Below are positions 1 through 4,991 of a DNA stretch of 5,991 bases, one piece after another. The notes under the pieces are model-generated. The model saw only the letters and a program-made list of their open reading frames with translations, was not told the DNA's origin and made no database searches. Each line of letters opens with the position of its first letter. The stretch's first letter is position 1. This DNA is from Desulfobacterales bacterium (GTDB taxonomy: Bacteria > Desulfobacterota > Desulfobacteria > Desulfobacterales > 4be13). The stretch is taken from assembly GCA_029940115.1 (NCBI GenBank), contig JAOZRQ010000439.1, forward strand, positions 1 through 5,991. Direction: 5' to 3'. The position numbers were made by a program, and so were the translations under genes.

Positions 1-63
1 GGCCGACCTCCGGCCGCAAGAAAAAGCCGGGTTTCTTTCCTCGGTCACTTTTTTTGTCCTGTA
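1..63. repeat. Right half of a MITE A-like palindromic element, cut by the window edge
   Basis: Positions 16-63 match 911-958 of the complete element at 838-963 at 44 of 48 positions, including the GCAAGAAAAAGCCGGGTTTC block and the T7-GTCCTGTA end. Positions 1-15 resemble the loop of that element. The last few bases of the terminal repeat differ: AGTAA here against CACAG there. The left arm would lie outside the window, so the copy may be complete or a remnant. It codes for nothing recognisable. Confidence 0.75.
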
Positions 64-71
64 AGTAAGTA

Positions 72-99
72 CCCGGCCAAAAGTTTTCCGGGATTTTTT
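72..99 (+). terminator. Possible rho-independent terminator
   Basis: CCCGG (72-76) pairs with CCGGG (88-92), with potential A/T pairing inside, and six T residues follow at 94-99. The stem is short, with a CC bulge. If real, it would end a + strand transcript entering from the left of the window. The spot abuts a repeat element, so the structure may belong to it. Confidence 0.3.
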
Positions 100-120
100 C
101 TTGGGAAGACAGCTTCCACA

Positions 121-199
121 AACCGCGGATGGACACGGATGAACGCGGATGAGTCCGCGGCAGGCAGGCATCTGCGTCTGTCTGCGTTCATCTGCGGTT
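121..199. repeat. Diverged long inverted repeat (GCGGATGAACGCGGATG type)
   Basis: The arm at 121-151 and the reverse complement of 169-199 agree at 23 of 31 positions, separated by a 17-base loop. Most differences are G/A changes that would still allow G-U pairs in RNA. Each arm is built from a degenerate roughly 10-base motif (CGCGGATGAA, CTGCGTTCAT). I believe similar low-complexity repeats occur between genes in many bacterial genomes. No coding function is seen. Confidence 0.6.
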
Positions 200-304
200 C
201 CTCATATGCAAACACCTGAAAATATATGGCCAATACTTACTCAATCAATTTGGACAAATAATACATCAGGTCGGTCAGGAATGTCAAGTGCATTCAAAAA
301 ATGC

Positions 305-330
305 CTGATTATAACGGATTCAGGAGAGGC
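305..330. repeat. Solitary terminal repeat of the MITE B type
   Basis: Starting with CTGATTATAACGGATT, this stretch matches the reverse complement of the MITE B right end (789-814) at all but two positions, closer than MITE B's own left end does. No partner facing it and no target duplication can be paired with it unless it shares the right end at 814. The flanks of such a 305-814 unit (AAAAAATGC on the left, GAAAAATA on the right) do not match well. Confidence 0.65.
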
Positions 331-626
331 ACACCGGGAACAACATGTGGCGGCTGGCCGAAACGAAGCTCAAGGCCAATCAATGGGACGCAGATATGGT
401 GTCCGAAAAAGGATTTTCGGACTCCGGCCAGTTTCATAAGTGCCCAGCCAGAAGATTTTGCATCCCACACAAAGGCACAAAGAGAAAACGCAAAGGAGGT
501 GGGCAATCCTTCATTTGCCAAGGCAAAGTGTGAACTGGCAAATGATGCCGTTTCTTTTATTCTGTGCCAGATAAATTTCCATAAATCAGTTGTCATTTTG
601 TCCCAAGTGTGATATGAAGAAAAATA
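331..626. other. Non-coding stretch with small hairpins and a low-complexity run
   Basis: No reading frame here looks like a real protein. It contains a perfect 9-bp hairpin with loop AGGA at 401-422 (arms GTCCGAAAA and TTTTCGGAC). It also has a degenerate ACAAAGG/GCAAAGG run at 468-496, and a perfect 10-bp stem at 511-520/536-545 (TCATTTGCCA and TGGCAAATGA) with a 15-base loop. The low-complexity run resembles CAAAGGCGCAAAG-type intergenic repeats that I believe are widespread. None of the hairpins is followed by a clear T run, so I do not call terminators. Confidence 0.5.
619..626. repeat. Left target duplication of MITE B (GAAAAATA)
   Basis: This is identical to 815-822 on the other side of the element. 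Because the sequence is A-rich, some chance of coincidence remains, but it abuts both terminal repeats exactly. Confidence 0.6.
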
Positions 627-688
627 CTGATTATAATGCTTTTCGGGGAGGCCGCCTGCCCGTGAACTTGAATGTTCATTTGTGGGCA

Positions 689-778
689 AGTTCGAGTTCA
701 AGTATAAGTTCACGTTCAAGTATAAGTTCAAGTATAAGTTCAAGTTCAAGTATAAGTTCACGTTCAAGTTCAAGTATA
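689..778. repeat. Hexamer tandem array, 15 units of AGTTCA and variants
   Basis: The array consists of seven AGTTCA, five AGTATA, two CGTTCA and one AGTTCG, in perfect 6-base register without a slip. A further AGTTCA sits at 781-786 after two A residues. There is higher-order order: the 24-base block AGTTCA-AGTATA-AGTTCA-CGTTCA at 695-718 recurs at 743-766, a 48-base period. A short inverted piece, GTGAACTTGAA, lies just upstream at 662-672. The multiple-of-three unit keeps frames open (alternating Leu-Asn and Leu-Tyr on the minus strand), but nothing supports translation. Confidence 0.9.
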
Positions 779-782
779 AAAG

Positions 783-811
783 TTCAATGCCTCCCCTAAA
801 TCCGTTATAAT
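783..811 (+). promoter_or_regulatory. Possible outward promoter in the MITE B right end
   Basis: A perfect TATAAT lies at 806-811 inside the terminal repeat. TTCAAT (783-788) sits 17 bases upstream as a weak -35 candidate. It points toward pilC, about 250 bases downstream. The -35 match is poor, so this rests mainly on the -10 box. Confidence 0.3.
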
Positions 812-814
812 CAG

Positions 815-822
815 GAAAAATA
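815..822. repeat. Right target duplication of MITE B (GAAAAATA)
   Basis: This is the partner of 619-626. It is followed by only six bases (TTCTGC) before the target duplication of the next element begins. Confidence 0.6.
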
Positions 823-828
823 TTCTGC

Positions 829-837
829 AAATGACGT
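829..837. repeat. Left target duplication of MITE A (AAATGACGT)
   Basis: This is a perfect 9-base match to 964-972 and directly abuts the CTGTGTACAGGAC terminus of MITE A. Confidence 0.8.
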
Positions 838-963
838 CTGTGTACAGGACAAAAAGTTGTGGACGGGCGAGAAACCCGGCTTTCTCCCAAAATGGGCCGG
901 CTTCACGACTGCAAGAAAAAGCCGGGTTTCCCTCCTCAATCACTTTTTTTGTCCTGTACACAG
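838..963. mobile_element. MITE A: 126-bp palindromic non-autonomous element
   Basis: The outer 18 bases, CTGTGTACAGGACAAAAA (838-855), are perfectly repeated in inverse at 946-963. A second perfect inner match, GAAACCCGGCTTT (871-883), pairs with 918-930. The 15-base stretches between outer and inner blocks are equal in length but diverged. A loop of about 34 bases joins the arms, so nearly the whole element can fold into one hairpin. A 9-base duplication, AAATGACGT, flanks it. No gene lies inside. CTG ends with 9-bp duplications are seen in the IS4 family (IS10, IS50), but that link is only a suggestion. Confidence 0.8.
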
Positions 964-972
964 AAATGACGT
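964..972. repeat. Right target duplication of MITE A (AAATGACGT)
   Basis: This is the partner of 829-837. The match ends exactly at both element boundaries: position 973 differs from 838, and 828 differs from 963. Confidence 0.8.
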
Positions 973-974
973 GC

Positions 975-1013
975 CCTGCTCCTGCCCGTACCCGGCACGG
1001 GAACAGGGGCAGG
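975..1013 (+). other. GC-rich hairpin in the pilC leader
   Basis: CCTGCTCCTGCCCGT (975-989) can pair with ACGGGAACAGGGGCAGG (997-1013), leaving a 7-base loop and small bulges. It has no T run and lies 38 bases before the pilC ribosome binding site. It could affect message stability or translation if the transcript starts upstream, but that is not demonstrated. Confidence 0.45.
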
Positions 1014-1050
1014 AACGGGCAAAAAGATGCTTGGGATTCATATCTGAACA

Positions 1051-1056
1051 AGGAGG
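1051..1056 (+). promoter_or_regulatory. pilC ribosome binding site AGGAGG
   Basis: A perfect AGGAGG lies seven bases before ATG 1064. It fixes the start and rules out the longer open frame that begins inside MITE A. Confidence 0.9.
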
Positions 1057-1063
1057 GTCGTTC

Positions 1064-2284
1064 ATGCCAGCAGAATCAAAGGTATATCTATGGAAAGGAA
1101 AGGACCCCAGGAAGAACAAAAACTTCAAGGGGGAAATGGAAGCCACAGACATCAGGATGGTGGAAAACTATTGCAAGAAGCGCGGGCTTCAGGACTATGT
1201 CATCAAGGAAAAGCCAAAGGACATGCTTGCAAATGTGGCCTTCTTGCAACCAAAAGTTGTGACAAAGGACGTGATAGTCTGGTGCAGACAGTTCTCCACC
1301 ATGATCGACGCGGGGCTTCCCATCATCCAATGCCTTGACATACTCAGTTCCCAGCAGGAAAACCCGACATTCAAAAAGGTGCTCAAGGATATCAAGACGA
1401 CAGTGGAAGAGGGAAACACCCTTGCCGAAGCCCTGAAAAAACATCCAGATCAGTATGATGACCTTTTCTGCAACATGATTGCGGCAGGGGAAATCGGCGG
1501 CATTCTTGACACCATCCTGCGCAGGCTTTCCGAACATATGGAAAAGGCGGCAAAGCTGAAAGCCAAAGTGAAGAGTGCCATGATGTATCCGGTCATCACC
1601 ATTGTTGTGGCGTTTGTCGTGGTCGTGATCATTCTGGTCTTTGTCATTCCCGTATTTCAGGAGATGTTCTCCTCCCTCGGAGGCGAGCTGCCGGCTCTGA
1701 CCCAGATGGTTGTGGCGGCAAGTGAATTTGCAAAGAAGAACATCCTCTTTATTCTGGGCGGGATCGGTGGCGGATTTTTTGCCTTCAAGAAGTTCTACAA
1801 AACGCAAAAAGGACACGCATTGGTGGATGACTGGATGCTGGTGCTTCCAGTGATGGGGATGTTGCTTCGCAAAATCGCCGTGGCCAAGTTCACCCGCACC
1901 ATGGGCACCATGTTGCAAAGCGGGGTCTCCATTCTGGACGCGCTCGACATTGTCGCGAAGACAGCGGGCAACATGACTGTTGAAGCCACCATATATGAGG
2001 TCCGTGCAGGAATTGCAGAGGGCCGCACCATGGCGGATCCGCTTTCAGAAAGCGGCGTTTTTCCCCCAATGGTATGCCAGATGATCGCGGTGGGGGAAGC
2101 CACCGGTGCGCTGGATATCATGCTGGAGAAGATTGCCGACTTTTATGACGACGAGGTGGATGAGGCGGTCAACAGCATGACAGAAATGATAGAGCCGATG
2201 ATGATGGTCTTTCTCGGCGGAATGATCGGAACCTTGGTTGTTGCCATGTATCTTCCCATATTTTCAATGGCGGGCGCGGTGTAG
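1064..2284 (+). CDS. pilC: PilC / type II secretion F-family inner-membrane platform protein
   Basis: The 406-residue protein has the usual length and layout of PilC/GspF, the polytopic protein on which the assembly ATPase acts to polymerise pilins. Two T2SSF domains are visible. The first (about 71-197) has RQFSTMIDAGLPI and AGEIGGILDTILRRLSEHME, ending in SAMMYP and a transmembrane segment (about 174-196). The second (about 274-396) has FTRTMGTMLQSGVSILDALDI and VGEATGALDIMLEKI, ending in a transmembrane segment (about 376-398). A third hydrophobic segment lies at about 227-245. The start is set by AGGAGG seven bases upstream. The short soluble N-terminus (1-70) is typical. No pilB or pilT lies immediately upstream, where they often sit; repeats occupy that space. 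I prefer PilC over GspF because a PilS-like kinase follows, but sequence alone does not settle this. Confidence 0.93.
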   Translation: MPAESKVYLWKGKDPRKNKNFKGEMEATDIRMVENYCKKRGLQDYVIKEKPKDMLANVAFLQPKVVTKDVIVWCRQFSTMIDAGLPIIQCLDILSSQQENPTFKKVLKDIKTTVEEGNTLAEALKKHPDQYDDLFCNMIAAGEIGGILDTILRRLSEHMEKAAKLKAKVKSAMMYPVITIVVAFVVVVIILVFVIPVFQEMFSSLGGELPALTQMVVAASEFAKKNILFILGGIGGGFFAFKKFYKTQKGHALVDDWMLVLPVMGMLLRKIAVAKFTRTMGTMLQSGVSILDALDIVAKTAGNMTVEATIYEVRAGIAEGRTMADPLSESGVFPPMVCQMIAVGEATGALDIMLEKIADFYDDEVDEAVNSMTEMIEPMMMVFLGGMIGTLVVAMYLPIFSMAGAV

Positions 2285-2289
2285 GCAAG

Positions 2290-2352
2290 GGGCGAGCGGC
2301 AAGCGGCTATGGGCAATGGGAAGTGAAACCCATAGCCGCTCGCCGCTTGCCC
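2290..2352. repeat. 24-bp imperfect inverted repeat between pilC and the kinase
   Basis: The arm at 2290-2313 and the reverse complement of 2329-2352 agree at 22 of 24 positions, with a 15-base loop. The innermost 12 base pairs (AGCGGCTATGGG with CCCATAGCCGCT) are perfect. It begins five bases after the pilC stop. There is no T run, so it is not a classical terminator, but it could protect the pilC message from 3' decay or reduce read-through. It resembles a REP-type palindrome. Confidence 0.8.
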
Positions 2353-2354
2353 AT
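2322..2354. repeat. 33-bp direct repeat, copy 1
   Basis: This is identical over 33 bases to 2395-2427, starting AGTGAAACCCATAGCC. It includes the 3' arm of the hairpin at 2290-2352. The 40-base spacer between copies contains a 6-bp palindrome, CCTGGC-CA-GCCAGG (2357-2370). Confidence 0.95.
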
Positions 2355-2394
2355 CACCTGGCCAGCCAGGAAGTTGCACGAAATGTGCCTGCCG

Positions 2395-2427
2395 AGTGAA
2401 ACCCATAGCCGCTCGCCGCTTGCCCAT
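2395..2427. repeat. 33-bp direct repeat, copy 2
   Basis: This is an exact copy of 2322-2354, 73 bases further on, and ends 13 bases before the kinase start codon. It can also pair with the 5' arm at 2290-2313, giving two alternative hairpins. Confidence 0.95.
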
Positions 2428-2440
2428 AGCCTGATGACAT

Positions 2441-3733
2441 ATGACAGACAAGGATTTCTACAAAAAGCTGAAATGGCTCACGTTCTTCCGGGTGCTTTTT
2501 ACGACCTTGTTGCTCGGCTCCTCGATCATCCTCGAAATCAGTGGCAAATCCTCCTCTCCTCTTGCCGAACCCCTGCTGAGGCTTTATGGGCTGATCGCCG
2601 GCGTTTTTGTCCTTTCATTCTGTTACAGCCTGATACTCAAAGTGGGGTTGGCGAAAAACATACCTGAAAAAGCCCGTTCTCTCTTTGCGTACATTCAGAT
2701 CAGCATTGACACATTCGTTGTCACGCTGATCATTTTCATGACTGGCGGCTTTTCAAGCGTATTCTCCTTTCTTTATCTGGTGGTCATCATTTATGCAAGC
2801 ATGCTGGTATTCAGGAAGGGGAGCATGATCATGGCCGCGCTTTGTAGCATCCAGTACGGCGTCATGGTTGATCTTGAGTTTTATGGCATCCTGAACCCTT
2901 TTGGAATGGAGGGCGGGCTTGCCTATTATTATCCGTGGAGCCATGTCATCTTCAAAATCCTCATGATCATGGTGGCCTGCTTTGCGGTGGCGTTTCTGAG
3001 CAGCCTCTTGGCCGAACAGGAGCGAAGAACCAAAAAAGAGCTTCGGGCCATGGAGGATCATGTCAAACGCGTGGAGCAGATGGCGGTTGTGGGTGAGATG
3101 GCCGCGGGGCTGGCCCATGAGATCAAAAACCCGATTGCCTCTCTCAGAGGATCCATCCAATTGTTGCGGGAGGATATCCCTTATGATCCGGATCATGACA
3201 AGCTGATGACCATCGTCTTGCGCGAGACCGACCGGTTAAGTGCCCTTGTCAGTGATTTTCTCTTGTTTGCAAGACCCCCAGCCGGCAGGGTGGAAGTGTT
3301 TGACATGGGAGAGGCCCTGAGAGAGACGGTGGCGCTTTTTGAAAGGGACCGTACCTGTTGCGGGAGGATTTCCGTGGTCAAAGCCGTTCTTCCCGACATC
3401 TGGATTCAGATGGACCCGGCTCACCTGCATCAGATTTTCTGGAATCTTCTTCTGAACGCGGCTGAAGCCATAAAAGGGACAGGAAATATCCTTATCGAAA
3501 TGGACGCGTCAAGAAACAGACAGGTGGGTGTCAGGGTCAGCGACACTGGCTGTGGCATGTCAGAAGATGCCATGCGTTGCATCTTCAATCCCTTTGTCAC
3601 CACAAAGCCCCAAGGATCCGGTCTTGGGCTCTCCATTGTCCATCGGATTGTGGAATCCTATGATGGCAGGCTTGATGTGGAGAGTGAGATTGACAGGGGG
3701 ACGACGTTTACGTTGACGTTGAAGCGGATTTGA
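2441..3733 (+). CDS. pilS: PilS-like membrane sensor histidine kinase
   Basis: The 430-residue kinase would autophosphorylate a histidine and pass the phosphate to a response regulator. About six hydrophobic segments (roughly 13-31, 49-69, 84-101, 105-124, 127-143, 167-188) place the sensor in the inner membrane. A short charged linker (190-213) leads to the HisKA domain with AAGLAHEIKNP (His226). The HATPase domain has the N box NLLLNAAEAI (335-344), G1 DTGCGM (368-373), F box IFNPFVTTK (381-389) and G2 GSGLGLSIV (392-400), so all catalytic boxes look intact. The LKWLTFFRVLF start is in the style of PilS kinases. Unlike Pseudomonas PilS there is no room for a PAS domain between the membrane part and HisKA. 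In-frame TGA-TGA just upstream forces ATG 2441, which has no clear ribosome binding site. No pilR follows. Calling it pilS rests on pilC adjacency and membrane topology. Confidence 0.8.
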   Translation: MTDKDFYKKLKWLTFFRVLFTTLLLGSSIILEISGKSSSPLAEPLLRLYGLIAGVFVLSFCYSLILKVGLAKNIPEKARSLFAYIQISIDTFVVTLIIFMTGGFSSVFSFLYLVVIIYASMLVFRKGSMIMAALCSIQYGVMVDLEFYGILNPFGMEGGLAYYYPWSHVIFKILMIMVACFAVAFLSSLLAEQERRTKKELRAMEDHVKRVEQMAVVGEMAAGLAHEIKNPIASLRGSIQLLREDIPYDPDHDKLMTIVLRETDRLSALVSDFLLFARPPAGRVEVFDMGEALRETVALFERDRTCCGRISVVKAVLPDIWIQMDPAHLHQIFWNLLLNAAEAIKGTGNILIEMDASRNRQVGVRVSDTGCGMSEDAMRCIFNPFVTTKPQGSGLGLSIVHRIVESYDGRLDVESEIDRGTTFTLTLKRI

Positions 3734-3738
3734 GGAAC

Positions 3739-3848
3739 CGTGACCAAATAACTTCCCCATTTCCCGCTCCTGCCGGATTGACAAATCCGGCAGGCGGTTC
3801 GGATTTGCCAATTCGAACCGAGCATGCTGGGGATGTTGTTTGGTCACG
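3739..3848. repeat. Cruciform-like element between convergent genes
   Basis: An outer inverted repeat (3739-3759 against 3828-3848, 19 of 21 matching, ends CGTGACCAAA) encloses two abutting hairpins. The first is a perfect 11-bp stem, CCTGCCGGATT-GACA-AATCCGGCAGG (3769-3794). The second is an 11-bp stem with one mismatch and loop TGCC (3795-3820). The two inner hairpins share CGGATT...AAT-CG sequence and may descend from one unit. The element starts six bases after the kinase stop and ends 64 bases beyond the ispG stop. I see no target duplication. It has no T run, but such structure between convergent genes may damp read-through both ways. Confidence 0.85.
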
Positions 3849-3911
3849 ATTACTGAGTTGCCTCTGCCAAAGGCCGGTGTGATGGGCAGTCCTTCTGACA
3901 GTTTCGCAAGC

Positions 3912-4991
3912 TCAAGCCTGTTTCCCATATGTCTCAACCTCTGCCAGCAGCACCTCAACCAGCCGCTCCTGTGGAAACTTCCTCACCACCTCCCCCTTCT
4001 TGAACAGTATTCCGGTCCCATCCCCGCCGGCGATTCCGATATCCGCCTCCCTGGCCTCTCCGGGTCCGTTCACCACACATCCCATGATGGCGACCTTTAT
4101 CGGCAGTCTGCTGGTCAGCAGGGCCCTTTCCACCTGTTCCGCAATGTCAAACAGATTGATGTTGCACCGTCCGCAGGTGGGGCAGGAGATGATCTCCGGC
4201 CCTCGCCGGCGGATGTCGAGGGCCTTCAGTATCTCATATCCGACCCGCACCTCCTCCACCGGGTCCCGGGTCAGGGAGACGCGAAGGGTGTCCCCGATCC
4301 CCTCGGCCAGCAACATGCCGATCCCCATGGCGGACTTCACAATCCCAGGGAAAAGTCCCCCCGCCTCGGTCACCCCCACATGGAGCGGAAAGTCGGTCTT
4401 TTCGGAAAGGAGCCGATAGGCCGCCACCGTCCGGCTCACATCCGACGCCTTGATGGATATCTTGATCTGGTCAAAGTCGAGGGAGGTGAGCAGGTCCACA
4501 TGCCGAAGTGCGCTTTCCACCATGGCCAGCGGAGTTGCGCCACCATGTTTTTTCAGCAGCTCTTTTTCAAGAGAACCGGAATTCACCCCGATCCGGATCG
4601 GGATGCCAATCGCCTTTGCACAGTCAACCAGGGCCTTCACCTTTTTCTCATTTCCGATATTCCCAGGATTGAACCTGAGCCCGTCCGCGCCGGCCTTGGC
4701 CGAGGCGATGGCCAAGCGGTGATCAAAGTGGATGTCCGCGATCAGGGGGATGGTGATCTCCTTCTTGATGGAGGTGATGGCCGAAGCCGCGTCCTCATCC
4801 GGAACCGCCACCCGGACGATCTCACATCCGGCCGCCGCCAGACGGTTGATCTGGGAAACGGTGGCCCGGACATTCTGGGTGAAGGTGTGGGTCATGGATT
4901 GAACCGCGATGGGAGCCATCCCACCGATCTGGACCGTTCCGACGGTTATCCCGCGGGTCTTCTTCCGTTTTTCAGCAAATAGAGCGTTCAT
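3912..4991 (-). CDS. ispG: 4-hydroxy-3-methylbut-2-enyl diphosphate synthase (flavodoxin/ferredoxin-type), IspG
   Basis: IspG (GcpE) is the cytosolic [4Fe-4S] enzyme that reductively converts methylerythritol cyclodiphosphate to HMBPP, the penultimate MEP-pathway step to IPP and DMAPP. The 359-residue length is usual for the compact bacterial form. The TIM-barrel half shows VQSMTHTFT (30-38), LIADIHFD (83-90), GLRFNPGNIG (104-113) and IRIGVNSGSLE (132-142). The C-terminal cluster domain has SCPTCGRC (269-276) and IMGCVVNGPGEA (302-313). Cys270, Cys273 and Cys305 are the expected cluster ligands, and Glu312 the expected fourth; Cys276 is an additional cysteine. ATG 4991 lies inside the 3' end of the upstream peptidase gene (20-base overlap), with no strong ribosome site, which points to translational coupling. 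It converges on the pilS-like gene. Confidence 0.97.
   Translation of the reverse strand: MNALFAEKRKKTRGITVGTVQIGGMAPIAVQSMTHTFTQNVRATVSQINRLAAAGCEIVRVAVPDEDAASAITSIKKEITIPLIADIHFDHRLAIASAKAGADGLRFNPGNIGNEKKVKALVDCAKAIGIPIRIGVNSGSLEKELLKKHGGATPLAMVESALRHVDLLTSLDFDQIKISIKASDVSRTVAAYRLLSEKTDFPLHVGVTEAGGLFPGIVKSAMGIGMLLAEGIGDTLRVSLTRDPVEEVRVGYEILKALDIRRRGPEIISCPTCGRCNINLFDIAEQVERALLTSRLPIKVAIMGCVVNGPGEAREADIGIAGGDGTGILFKKGEVVRKFPQERLVEVLLAEVETYGKQA

Larger units (their letters stand above)
627..814. mobile_element. MITE B: 188-bp non-autonomous element with 26-bp imperfect terminal repeats
   Basis: The left end (627-652) and the reverse complement of the right end (789-814) match at 22 of 26 positions. 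Both begin CTGATTATAA and finish GGGGAGGC. The element is flanked on both sides by GAAAAATA (619-626 and 815-822), which is what a target-site duplication would look like. Its interior holds a 15-unit hexamer array and no gene, so mobility would need a transposase supplied from elsewhere. A CTG-starting end with an 8-9 bp duplication is compatible with several DDE transposase families; I cannot assign one from this alone. Confidence 0.7.

Noticed and set aside
401..422. Perfect 9-bp hairpin considered as a terminator
   Set aside because: No T run follows and no gene lies upstream on either strand to be terminated.
536..550. TGGCA...GCC considered as a sigma-54 promoter for pilC
   Set aside because: The GG and GC spacing is wrong for the -24/-12 consensus, and the site lies over 500 bases from pilC with two elements in between.
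309..890. 193-residue minus-strand open frame with alternating Leu-Asn and Leu-Tyr
   Set aside because: It is an accident of the hexamer array and surrounding repeats. It spans two elements and their target duplications and has no recognisable domain.
857..1063. Longer open frame that would extend the PilC N-terminus by 69 residues
   Set aside because: It begins inside MITE A, is not PilC-like, and the perfect AGGAGG sits seven bases before ATG 1064.
1088..1918. 276-residue minus-strand open frame opposite pilC
   Set aside because: It is a His/Phe-rich shadow of the PilC reading frame with no domain logic.
2322..2427. Two 33-bp repeats with a 40-bp spacer, CRISPR-like dimensions
   Set aside because: There are only two copies, one repeat forms the arm of a larger hairpin, and no cas genes are present. 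It is better explained as an intergenic palindromic repeat duplication.
3739..3848. Cloverleaf-like fold considered as a tRNA or structured RNA gene
   Set aside because: There is no anticodon arm, T-loop or CCA-like end, and only two inner arms. The outer stem is far too long for a tRNA.
3840..4982. 380-residue + strand open frame opposite ispG
   Set aside because: It is a mirror of ispG codon bias. Its product is Gly/Asp/His-rich without a domain, while the ispG strand has every family motif.
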